Assembly: GCA_900544455.1 (NCBI GenBank)
Contig: UQVJ01000099.1
Coordinates: 1 to 5,650 of the forward strand
Reading direction: 5' to 3'
From: an uncultured Eggerthella sp.
Lineage (GTDB): Bacteria > Actinomycetota > Coriobacteriia > Coriobacteriales > Eggerthellaceae
Length of the DNA stretch: 5,650 nucleotides
The position numbers and the translations under genes are program-made. The notes under the pieces were generated by a model. The model had not been told where the DNA came from. It did no database searches and saw only the letters and a program-made list of their open reading frames with translations. Below, in pieces: positions 1 to 5,650 of this stretch; within the stretch, counting starts at the first letter, position 1; every line of letters starts with the position of its first letter.

Positions 1-1218
1 CGAATTATTCCTCCCGCCGATGCGGCTCGCCTTATTGTGAGCAACCCACGTCAAGCCCGCAGTGAAATAGGTCTTGCTTGCGAAAGGGTGATAGCTGAAG
101 AGCCTTGGCTTCTTACCGGTCGTTATTCGGCAGACGAGGTGGTTGGGAAATATCTCGATGAGGTGTTTGGGCTAGGCCCTCTTGAAGAGATGCTCAGCGA
201 TGACAGCATTACCGAGGTCATGGTCAATGGATCGAAGTCGTTGTACTACGAGAGGAATGGTCGACTTTACCAATCGGGCGATTGTTATGAGGACGATGCG
301 CAAGTTTTTAATCTGATAGACAAAATTGTCGGACCTCTCGGGCGTCGTGTGGATGAAAGCTCTCCCATGGTTAATGCGAGGCTATCCCAGGGGCATCGTG
401 TCAATGCGATAATTCCGCCTCTTGCGTTAGATGGCCCCGTTGTTACGATCCGAAAATTTCGAGCACATGCATTTTCCCTTGATGAGATGAGGAACCTTGG
501 TTCTTTTGACCATGAAGTGGATCGGTTATTGAGATGGGCGGTGCGGAGAAGATGCAATATCGCCGTTTCTGGTGGTACGGGTAGCGGGAAAACTACCTTA
601 CTGAATGCGCTTTCTGCCCTTATCCCCTCAGACGAGAGAATCATAACCATTGAGGATTCAGCTGAGCTTAGGTTCGATGAGCATCCTCATGTAGTGCGCC
701 TGGAAGCCCGCCAAAAGAATGCTGAAGGGATCGGCGAAGTGTCGATTCGCGATCTGGTCATTAACTCTTTGCGCATGCGCCCCGACCGTATCGTTGTTGG
801 CGAATGCCGGGGTGCGGAGGCTCTGGATATGCTTCAAGCGATGAGCACCGGTCACGACGGTTCTCTTACTACCTTGCATGCGAATTCTCCTAGTGAGGCG
901 GTTTCGCGTTTGACGATGATGGTTCGCTATGGCGCCGAGCTTCCCATTGAGGCAATTGAAAGTCAGATAGCCAACGCGATCGATTTGGTGGTTCAAATTG
1001 CACGTTATCCCAATGGCGATAGAGGCGTATGCGAATTAGCGGGATATACCTGGGACAAGGGGTCATCGAGCTGTAGGGTTGAGACCTATTTCAGGCGAGA
1101 CGCGGTAACAGGGACGAAGGAATGGTTGGCGCATCCTAGGTGGCTTGACGATCTTCCTTACCTGAACATAGCGACGAGGGAAGAGGTGGCGAAGTGGAAA
1201 CGTCAAGCATCCTATTAA
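1..1218 (+). CDS. tadA: TadA/CpaF-family pilus assembly ATPase, 5' end cut by window
   Basis: This is the cytoplasmic hexameric ATPase that powers Tad pilus extension by acting on the TadB/TadC platform. The GTG at 37 gives 393 residues, but the frame stays open to base 1 (RIIPPADAARLI precedes it) and no Shine-Dalgarno lies before that GTG, so the true start is probably upstream. Numbering from the GTG: Walker A GGTGSGKTT at 179-187, Asp box ITIEDSAEL around 203-211, Walker B RIVVGE with catalytic Glu256 at 251-256, and His box STGHDGSLTTLHANSP at 270-285. The N-terminal domain has the CpaF-type GLGPLEEML and EVMVNG stretch at about 46-65. All ATPase motifs look intact. The gene overlaps tadB by 25 bases. 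The family (secretion ATPase, GspE/PilB/VirB11 superfamily) is certain. Assignment to Tad rather than another secretion system rests on the downstream genes. Confidence 0.96.
   Translation, partial: RIIPPADAARLIVSNPRQARSEIGLACERVIAEEPWLLTGRYSADEVVGKYLDEVFGLGPLEEMLSDDSITEVMVNGSKSLYYERNGRLYQSGDCYEDDAQVFNLIDKIVGPLGRRVDESSPMVNARLSQGHRVNAIIPPLALDGPVVTIRKFRAHAFSLDEMRNLGSFDHEVDRLLRWAVRRRCNIAVSGGTGSGKTTLLNALSALIPSDERIITIEDSAELRFDEHPHVVRLEARQKNAEGIGEVSIRDLVINSLRMRPDRIVVGECRGAEALDMLQAMSTGHDGSLTTLHANSPSEAVSRLTMMVRYGAELPIEAIESQIANAIDLVVQIARYPNGDRGVCELAGYTWDKGSSSCRVETYFRRDAVTGTKEWLAHPRWLDDLPYLNIATREEVAKWKRQASY
1181..1188 (+). promoter_or_regulatory. Shine-Dalgarno for tadB, inside tadA
   Basis: AAGAGGTG ends five bases before the GTG at 1194 and is the best ribosome-binding site near the tadB start. 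It favours the GTG over the in-frame ATG at 1218, which forms a TAATG with the tadA stop but has no purine-rich site at the right distance. Confidence 0.6.
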
Positions 1219-2165
1219 TGCTCGCTTCCTGTTTTGCGATTGCGTTTGGACTATTAGGACTTTCCTGTCTTTTTGAAAGGGGGTTAGATCGGTGGCGGTC
1301 GCAGAGAGCGGTTGACAGAACTGGAGGAAGAGGTCTTATCGGTCGGATTCTTGCAGAGGGGATTACCCCTCTGGCAGGCTTGTCTAAGGCTGTATTGCGC
1401 ATCACCTTCTTCGGCCTGTTCGTCGAGGGCGTGGTTAGGGAAGTACGCAGGTTGGATTATCGCACCGATCTTGTTCCCATGGGGACGGTGCTTCTTGCAT
1501 CTTCTGGTCTTGTGTTTTCGCTTGCTTACGCATTTTCGTTTTCCGTCATAGGCGGCTTGGCCTCTGTTGTTTGCGCTTTCCTCATGGTCAATGCCTGGGT
1601 CAATAAGAGGAACGATCAGCGAAAGGAAGAGGTGCGGGAGGAGATCCCTGAAGCGATGCAGTCAATGAAAGCCTGCTTTCAGACTGGTTACTCATTGTCT
1701 CAAACGGTTCATGAGGTCGCAGAGCACACCAAGGGGCCGCTTAGCGAGCTTTTCTCGGAGGTTGAGGGAAACCTTGAAACTGGCAGTGGGGTTCATCGGG
1801 CTCTGGCAGTTATGCGTGCCGAGCATTCTGAGCCTGAGTTGGCTTTTCTTGCAACGTCATTGGAGATTCAGCATAAGACCGGCGGCAGCATGCAAAGAAT
1901 ATTGGAGGCGGCTCGTCAGTCGGTCTGCGATGAGTTGGAGTTGAAAAGAAACCTAAGGACGCAAACTGCCCAAGCGAAGTTGTCTGCGCAAATCGTCACT
2001 GCGATGCCCTTTGCCTTGGTGGGGGTGTTCTCCCTTCTTTCTCCTGGATTTCTCGATCCCTTTTTCGAAAGTCCCCTTGGTGTTGTCATGCTGATGAGTG
2101 CAATTGGAATGCAGGTGTTGGGGGTTTCTATCGTCCGACGGCTATTAAGGGTTGAGGTTGCATAA
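1194..2165 (+). CDS. tadB: TadB-like inner-membrane pilus assembly platform protein
   Basis: The 323-residue protein belongs to the T2SSF/TadB family, one of two membrane proteins that form the base on which TadA acts. A hydrophobic segment lies at about 6-27, a helical pair at about 95-135, the cytoplasmic T2SSF domain at about 151-283 (starting EIPEAMQSMKACFQTGYSL, with EIQHKTGGSM at 224-233) and C-terminal hydrophobic segments at about 265-283 and 295-315. This is the usual TadB plan and length. The GTG start is chosen for its Shine-Dalgarno. The ATG at 1218 would give 315 residues and is the alternative. The stop codon overlaps the tadC ATG by one base (TAATG), so the two platform proteins are probably made by coupled translation in similar amounts. 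TadB is assigned over TadC by position next to tadA and by the 'KTGGSM' region. Confidence 0.93.
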   Translation: METSSILLMLASCFAIAFGLLGLSCLFERGLDRWRSQRAVDRTGGRGLIGRILAEGITPLAGLSKAVLRITFFGLFVEGVVREVRRLDYRTDLVPMGTVLLASSGLVFSLAYAFSFSVIGGLASVVCAFLMVNAWVNKRNDQRKEEVREEIPEAMQSMKACFQTGYSLSQTVHEVAEHTKGPLSELFSEVEGNLETGSGVHRALAVMRAEHSEPELAFLATSLEIQHKTGGSMQRILEAARQSVCDELELKRNLRTQTAQAKLSAQIVTAMPFALVGVFSLLSPGFLDPFFESPLGVVMLMSAIGMQVLGVSIVRRLLRVEVA

Positions 2166-3103
2166 TGGTGACTTGGTTGTCTGCGGCTTCGATGAGCGCT
2201 GGTTATTGTTTCGGGACGATTTTCGGTCTTGCTTGCTACGAGAGGCATTGCGAGGCTCAGAGAAAAAAGCGAGCCAAAGAAGCCCTAGGGAACGGTTCTT
2301 TACTACGTGCTTCGCTGGTCTCCCTTGAATCGGGAGGGCTTGGTTCGTGGCTGATAGAGAAGGCGGTTCTTTTTTCGGTTGATGAGCCCAATCTGCCTTC
2401 GCCTTTGTTGAAGGTTGGTTCGTATGGTTTCTCAAAAAATGCCTGTTTGCTCGAGAAAGCAGGGATTGACAGGGTGTTAACAGAGGACGGCTATGCCTGC
2501 GCACGTGTTTATTTCGCGATAGTCGGTTTACTTGTGGGTGGTTTGATCGGCTCCTGTTTTTCGCCTCTTCTTGCGACTATTGGGGCAATTGCGGGAGTGA
2601 TATGGGGTTGGGGTAGGCTGCCAGCGGCGATAAGGGAAGAGGTTCGTTGTCGTGCCTTTTCTGCCGAGCAGCAGTTTTCCCAAATGATCGAAGTGATAGT
2701 GCTTGGTTTGAATAGCGGTATGTCGTTCGATAAGGCATTGCTCCTTTACTGCGAATCATTCGGGGGTTCTCTGAGTGAGGTGGTGGGTTCTGCGCAAAAG
2801 CAATGGGCTCATAGTCTTATCGATCGAAGCGAGGGATTGCGTCAGATTGCGCGATCGTATGATTCTTTGCTCTTCGACAGATTTGCTGAAAACGTTATCA
2901 GGTCCGTTCGATTCGGCACTTCGATGGCAGAGAGCCTTAGCTTGCTTGCCGTTGAGGCTCGTGCGATCAGGAAGGCAAAACTTGAGGAGAGGGTGGCAAA
3001 GGCGCCGGTGAAAATGATGCTCCCTGTGGCGACATTGATATTGCCTGCCATGCTCATGCTGGTAATGGGCCCGATCATGCTTGATTTGATGGAAGGATTT
3101 TAG
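2165..3103 (+). CDS. tadC: TadC-like inner-membrane pilus assembly platform protein
   Basis: The 312-residue protein is the second T2SSF-domain platform subunit, expected to pair with TadB in the inner membrane. Hydrophobic segments lie at about 5-25, 112-132 and 134-150. The T2SSF domain spans about 170-285, with LGLNSGMSFDKAL at 180-192 and RFGTSMAESL at 249-258. A final helix begins after APVKMMLP at 280-287 and runs to about 306, an ending I recognise as typical of TadC. The ATG forms TAATG with the tadB stop, and GAGG at 2154-2157 sits seven bases upstream. The stop TAG is fused to the Shine-Dalgarno of the next gene. Length and domain order fit an intact family member. Confidence 0.93.
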   Translation: MVTWLSAASMSAGYCFGTIFGLACYERHCEAQRKKRAKEALGNGSLLRASLVSLESGGLGSWLIEKAVLFSVDEPNLPSPLLKVGSYGFSKNACLLEKAGIDRVLTEDGYACARVYFAIVGLLVGGLIGSCFSPLLATIGAIAGVIWGWGRLPAAIREEVRCRAFSAEQQFSQMIEVIVLGLNSGMSFDKALLLYCESFGGSLSEVVGSAQKQWAHSLIDRSEGLRQIARSYDSLLFDRFAENVIRSVRFGTSMAESLSLLAVEARAIRKAKLEERVAKAPVKMMLPVATLILPAMLMLVMGPIMLDLMEGF

Positions 3104-3107
3104 GAGG
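3102..3107 (+). promoter_or_regulatory. Consensus Shine-Dalgarno of the pilin gene, sharing bases with the tadC stop
   Basis: AGGAGG lies five bases before the ATG at 3113, and its first two bases are the last two of the tadC TAG stop (TAGGAGG). It is the strongest ribosome-binding site in the window, which fits a pilin made in excess over the machinery. It also fixes the start that creates the 50-residue leader. Confidence 0.8.
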
Positions 3108-3112
3108 AAGAC

Positions 3113-3391
3113 ATGAACAGGGAAATATTGATGGATAAGCGCATGTCGATGATGTTGCGCGTTGAAGACGCGCTGGATCGTACGAAAAGCGAAGCCATCT
3201 CATATGTTTCGTTGGTGCGCGCTCTTTGGAGCACGAGACGGAGTCGTGTGGCTCTTTCCGGGCAGGGAACGACGGAATATGCGATTTTGGTCGGCGTTCT
3301 GGTTGTTATAGCGATTATTGCCATTACGGTGTTTCGTCCCAAAATCCAAGAGCTATGGGATGCAATTTCTTCTGGGATCAACGGACTCTAA
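3113..3391 (+). CDS. flp: Flp-type prepilin, probable major pilus subunit
   Basis: The 92-residue protein has a class III (Flp/type IVb) prepilin site: SG at 49-50, then QGTTEY at 51-56, so cleavage after Gly50 would put Glu at +5 and Tyr at +6 of the mature subunit. A hydrophobic helix follows at about 57-75 and a short amphipathic tail ends at residue 92, leaving a mature pilin of about 42 residues. That is a typical Flp size. Processing would need a TadV/PilD-type peptidase, not seen here, after which TadA/B/C polymerise the subunit. The leader is unusually long and charged (KR-rich, several Met), although internal Met7, 11, 13 and 14 offer shorter versions with worse ribosome sites. Major-pilin status is inferred from size, motif and the strong Shine-Dalgarno. 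Confidence 0.9.
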   Translation: MNREILMDKRMSMMLRVEDALDRTKSEAISYVSLVRALWSTRRSRVALSGQGTTEYAILVGVLVVIAIIAITVFRPKIQELWDAISSGINGL

Positions 3392-3392
3392 T

Positions 3393-3413
3393 CTTGCCTG
3401 CTCGAGGTGCAAG
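3393..3413 (+). promoter_or_regulatory. Small hairpin in the only sizeable gap, overlapping the next ribosome-binding site
   Basis: CTTGC at 3393-3397 can pair with GCAAG at 3409-3413, leaving an 11-base loop in which one C-G and possibly one U-G pair may extend the stem. The right arm shares AAG with the Shine-Dalgarno AAGGAG at 3411-3416 of the following gene. It could dampen translation downstream of the pilin. The stem is short and has no T-run, so it is not an intrinsic terminator, and it may be chance. Confidence 0.3.
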
Positions 3414-3422
3414 GAGCGTTAA

Positions 3423-3617
3423 ATGGGGCATTTTGAAGGGCAATCGAGCGTTGAGTACGTCATTGTGTTTGCGGCGTTTCTTGCCATGGTTATCGGTTTG
3501 GGGGCTGTGGCAAATTTGCTCGAATCTGGTTTGGTGCTTGAGCATGCGCTTCAGTCGGCATCTCATCATTTGAGCAATGTTCCGACTGCGGCATGGGCAG
3601 ACATTTTTCTGTACTAA
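3423..3617 (+). CDS. Small Flp/TadE-like minor pilin
   Basis: The 64-residue protein has a six-residue leader ending MGHFEG followed by QSSVEY at 7-12, again placing Glu at +5 and Tyr at +6 after a prepilin-peptidase cut at Gly6. One hydrophobic helix follows at about 12-33, then a short polar tail with a His pair (SASHHLS) and the ending ADIFLY. The mature length of about 58 residues is near pilin size. AAGGAG at 3411-3416, six bases before the ATG, supports the start. It may be a minor subunit of the fibre or an assembly pseudopilin. The tail differs from the upstream pilin, so it is not a recent duplicate. I recognise this shape from Coriobacteriia-type Tad loci, but the exact role is inferred. 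Confidence 0.85.
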   Translation: MGHFEGQSSVEYVIVFAAFLAMVIGLGAVANLLESGLVLEHALQSASHHLSNVPTAAWADIFLY

Positions 3618-3624
3618 GGAAGGA
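3615..3624 (+). promoter_or_regulatory. Shine-Dalgarno of the tadE-like gene, containing the previous stop codon
   Basis: TAAGGAAGGA includes the TAA stop of the minor pilin gene and lies four bases before the ATG at 3629. It supports that ATG over the in-frame ATG at 3593, which sits inside the upstream gene without a comparable site. Like the tadC/pilin junction, it joins termination and re-initiation. Confidence 0.65.
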
Positions 3625-3628
3625 CGAA

Positions 3629-4255
3629 ATGGGCAGACTATGGGAGATCTCCCCCTCTTCGGCTTTACGCTTTCGCTGTTTGGTGTTGCGCTTGACGACG
3701 TTCGGCTCTGGGGCTTTGAGGGGAAGAGCCCCCTCTGCTCATTGCTGCCTTCGTGGTCAGTCGACGGTGGAAGGCGCCTTCCTGATACCAGTGATTCTTC
3801 TGATGCTGATGCTTTTGATTCAGCCAGGGATTCTTCTTTACAACCGTGTGGTTATGCAGTCTGCCGCATCGGAAGGTTGTCGTCTTATTTCCACGCGATC
3901 GTCAGGTGATTCGCTTGATGCTTACGAAGGGTATGTAACCAGGAGGCTGGGATCGGTTCCGCAGCAAAAGAATTTTCATGTTCATGAAGGAATGTGCACA
4001 TGGGAGGTTCGTTTTGATGGCGGCGAAGAAAGCGATGTCGTTACGGTGACGATCAAAAATCAGGCGGAGCCTTTGCCATTTTTCGATTTTGGGGCTCGTT
4101 CCCTTGGACTAGTGAATGAGGAAGGAAACTTCGTCCAAGAGGTGTCGGTTTCGGCGAGAAGCAAGAGCGCTTGGGTGGTTGGAAATGAACAGGGATTGAA
4201 TCCAGATGTGTGGGTTTCTCAGAATGGATCAACTGCGGAAAGGAATGCGCGATGA
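3629..4255 (+). CDS. tadE: TadE-like pseudopilin with a long N-terminal leader
   Basis: From the ATG at 3629 the protein has 208 residues. Residues 42-48 read RGQSTVE, a prepilin-type site with Gly43 before the cut and Glu48 at +5, followed by Gly49 where Flp pilins have Tyr. The hydrophobic helix at about 50-74 and the flanking YNRVVMQSAASEG match the TadE N-terminal pattern. The rest is a soluble, probably extracytoplasmic domain rich in Glu and beta-prone stretches (WEVRF, VVTVTI, EVSVSARSKS). TadE proteins are minor pseudopilins needed for pilus assembly and processed like the pilin. The 43-residue leader is long, Arg-rich and holds three Cys, and it spans an RNA hairpin at 3710-3732. The gene overlaps the next by four bases (ATGA). 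TadE versus TadF cannot be settled by eye. Confidence 0.85.
   Translation: MGRLWEISPSSALRFRCLVLRLTTFGSGALRGRAPSAHCCLRGQSTVEGAFLIPVILLMLMLLIQPGILLYNRVVMQSAASEGCRLISTRSSGDSLDAYEGYVTRRLGSVPQQKNFHVHEGMCTWEVRFDGGEESDVVTVTIKNQAEPLPFFDFGARSLGLVNEEGNFVQEVSVSARSKSAWVVGNEQGLNPDVWVSQNGSTAERNAR
3710..3732 (+). other. GC-rich hairpin inside the tadE leader coding region
   Basis: GGGGCTTT at 3710-3717 and AGAGCCCC at 3725-3732 form an eight-pair stem (one G-U) around a seven-base loop. GGCTCT at 3704-3709 can compete for the right arm (AGAGCC, 3725-3730). No T-run follows, so it is not a standard terminator. It could slow ribosomes, stabilise a processed mRNA end or be a coding by-product. Confidence 0.4.
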
Positions 4256-5650
4256 AGAGAATGCGTTCGTCTTCTCTTTTTTGGGCCGAAGAGGGATTTT
4301 CCACGGTAGGGATGGTCCTTGCTCTCCTTATCTCGATTTCGCTTATTTTTACTGCTGCGCGTGTTTATGAGATCAATAGCTGTTCGTCTAGGGTTCAGGA
4401 AGTTGCTGATGCTGCTGCTCTTGCTGCGGAAAACACCGTTGGCGAGTTTTATCTCGTTGCTGGTGTTTGCGATGCCGTGATCTTGTCGCTATCTCTTACT
4501 ACTGCGGGATGTCTCGGCTTAAGCGTTGTTTGCGCTTGTGTTCCTCCTGCCTCGGGTTTTTCAAAAACGTTTTTGGAAATGGCCCAAAAAACCAAGAAGG
4601 CCCGAGACTCTTTTTCGGAATCAGCAAACGAGTCGCTTGACAGATTGGCTCAGGCTTTGCCTTTTGTCGCCGCAGTGAAGGCGCAAGAGGTGTATTCTGC
4701 AAATTCCTCGCTATCCGATGGGGCTCATTATCAGGGACTCGTTGTTCTTTCTCCGTGGGAGGTGGAAAAGGGGGATTCGCTCTCTTTCAGCGATTCGGAT
4801 GAGGCTTTGAGTGAAGTGGAGGAATCGCGGGATAACCTGGAAGATGTCGCTGCCCAAGCTGAAGAGGCGGCGAGGCGGGCGAATGAGTGGAAGCAGCATG
4901 GATACGAGCATGACTCTATCAGCCCGGATACTTACTGTATGTACGAGCGAGCAGCGAAACTTGCAGGAATGGCGGGATTTGATAATCCATTCTTTTCCTC
5001 GGTTGATACCTGGAATTTTGCCGCCTCCTTAGAGCGCGCAAAGACCTATTACCGGCTTCGTTATCAGGCTGAAGTCCCAAATGGGCAATCGGTAGATGAG
5101 CTGTCCAACTCTGCTTTGAGGAAGCGTTTCTATGCTTATGCCCAAGAGACAGTTGGGCAGGGTTATGTTCACGAGACGGAGTCTTCGTTTGACGCATTCT
5201 TCCCGCGGCTGCCCAAGAACACCGATGAAATGCGATCGACGACCTTGTACACCGAGATGGTGTATCCCAAAACCATTGACGCGCAGGGGCTTCCGGTTCT
5301 GCATGCCTGGAATGGGTGTCCAGGACTTGTCCAGGGTTCGATCGGGATGGGCTCAATACAGGAAATGGATGCCGTGGGATCCTATACGCCTTGCCCTCAT
5401 TGCAAATTTCTTCCAAGCAGTATGGGAAAGGTCGCTGCAGCATCTTCGTCGATTCAAAACGGCTTTGAATACCACTACAACGAAGTGGCTAAGGCGGCAG
5501 ATGAATACCAAAAGGCAAGGAAGGAACTCGATCCTTTAAGCCAGCAGGCGAAAGACATGGCGGGGGGTTTGCTCGATTCGGTGGGCAAGGCTTTTGTCGA
5601 GGCTTGCAATCAGCGAATCGATATTACGCCCCCTGGTCACCATGGTGTGA
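4252..5650 (+). CDS. TadG-like pilus-associated protein, 3' end cut by window
   Basis: The frame from the ATG at 4252 is open to the right edge (466 residues visible), overlaps tadE by four bases (ATGA) and has GGAAAGGA at 4237-4244 seven bases upstream. Residues 15-20 read GFSTVG before a helix at about 20-37, like a prepilin N-terminus with Gly replacing Glu+5. RVQEVADAAALAAENTV at 47-63 matches the 'LQNAADAAALA' signature of the TadE/TadG-like N-terminal domain. A second hydrophobic, Cys-rich segment lies at about 66-100. The remainder is probably extracytoplasmic: acidic likely coiled coil at about 183-215, CPHC at 381-384, then another helical stretch at about 405-450. Ten Cys are visible. 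It is likely a large minor component of the pilus or its envelope apparatus. The central region resembles nothing I can name, so function beyond TadG-like is inferred. Confidence 0.8.
   Translation, partial: MKRMRSSSLFWAEEGFSTVGMVLALLISISLIFTAARVYEINSCSSRVQEVADAAALAAENTVGEFYLVAGVCDAVILSLSLTTAGCLGLSVVCACVPPASGFSKTFLEMAQKTKKARDSFSESANESLDRLAQALPFVAAVKAQEVYSANSSLSDGAHYQGLVVLSPWEVEKGDSLSFSDSDEALSEVEESRDNLEDVAAQAEEAARRANEWKQHGYEHDSISPDTYCMYERAAKLAGMAGFDNPFFSSVDTWNFAASLERAKTYYRLRYQAEVPNGQSVDELSNSALRKRFYAYAQETVGQGYVHETESSFDAFFPRLPKNTDEMRSTTLYTEMVYPKTIDAQGLPVLHAWNGCPGLVQGSIGMGSIQEMDAVGSYTPCPHCKFLPSSMGKVAAASSSIQNGFEYHYNEVAKAADEYQKARKELDPLSQQAKDMAGGLLDSVGKAFVEACNQRIDITPPGHHGV

Noticed and set aside
37..39. 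GTG at 37 as the true start of tadA
   Set aside because: The frame is open to base 1, no Shine-Dalgarno precedes the GTG, and TadA proteins are usually longer than 393 residues, so the gene most likely begins outside the window.
1..3103. Type II secretion, competence or archaellum locus instead of Tad
   Set aside because: Two separate single-domain T2SSF proteins directly after a CpaF-type ATPase, followed by Flp and TadE-type genes, are characteristic of Tad. Type II and competence loci usually have one larger platform protein.
3593..3595. ATG at 3593 as the start of the tadE-like gene
   Set aside because: It lies within the upstream minor pilin gene and lacks a good ribosome site, while the ATG at 3629 is preceded by AAGGAAGGA.
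3577..3909. Second + frame overlapping the minor pilin and tadE
   Set aside because: It shows no family motif, while the competing frames hold clear pilin and TadE motifs.
4562..4575. Perfect 14-base palindrome, CAAAAACGTTTTTG
   Set aside because: It lies inside the TadG-like coding region, a palindrome of this length is not rare by chance in 5.6 kb, and no second copy was noticed.
4551..4606. Inverted arms CTCGGG and CCCGAG about 44 bases apart, with inner GGTTTTT/AAAAACC arms
   Set aside because: The arms are short and widely spaced within a coding region with no gene end nearby, so a terminator is unlikely.
5392..5403. TadG-like protein as a DsbA-type oxidoreductase because of CPHC
   Set aside because: The motif alone is weak. 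The surrounding sequence lacks a visible thioredoxin fold pattern, and the N-terminus and genome context point to a pilus component.
4919..5443. Long open frame on the - strand
   Set aside because: It is antisense to the TadG-like gene, has no recognisable domain or ribosome site, and its composition looks like a shadow of coding sequence. The other - strand frames in the window look the same.

Overview
The window is a stretch of a Tad (tight adherence, type IVc / Flp) pilus assembly operon. All genes are on the + strand and tightly packed. I see no RNA gene, mobile element, CRISPR array or clear promoter or terminator. The operon is cut at both edges: the first gene is already open at base 1 and the last is still open at base 5650. 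The proteins look actinobacterial. The order tadA-tadB-tadC-pilin-minor pilin-tadE-tadG-like, the GQGTTEYAILVG pilin core and the small protein ending in ADIFLY resemble Tad loci I associate with Coriobacteriia (Eggerthella/Slackia relatives). That placement is from memory of the family, not from a search.

Layout. Bases 1-1218 encode the C-terminal part of the TadA/CpaF secretion ATPase. Bases 1194-2165 and 2165-3103 encode the paired inner-membrane platform proteins TadB and TadC, both with T2SSF domains. Bases 3113-3391 encode the presumed major Flp pilin, behind a consensus Shine-Dalgarno that contains the tadC stop codon. A 31-base gap follows, the largest in the window, with a small hairpin that overlaps the next ribosome-binding site. 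Bases 3423-3617 encode a 64-residue minor pilin-like protein. Bases 3629-4255 encode a TadE-like pseudopilin, and 4252 to the right edge encodes a large TadG-like protein with a pilin-like N-terminus.

How they work together. TadA hydrolyses ATP in the cytoplasm and drives TadB/TadC, which add processed pilin subunits from the membrane to a growing fibre. The three proteins at 3113, 3423 and 3629 each carry a prepilin-peptidase-type motif (G, then E at +5) directly before a membrane helix. The last protein has a similar N-terminus without the glutamate and is likely a membrane-anchored tip, priming or surface component. The prepilin peptidase, TadZ and CpaB/secretin-type genes are not here and may lie outside the window.

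No wholly new system is evident. The parts most worth a second look are the run of four pilin-type N-termini, two unusually long prepilin leaders, RNA hairpins after the major pilin and inside the tadE leader, and the cysteine-containing, coiled-coil-rich TadG-like protein with a CPHC motif.
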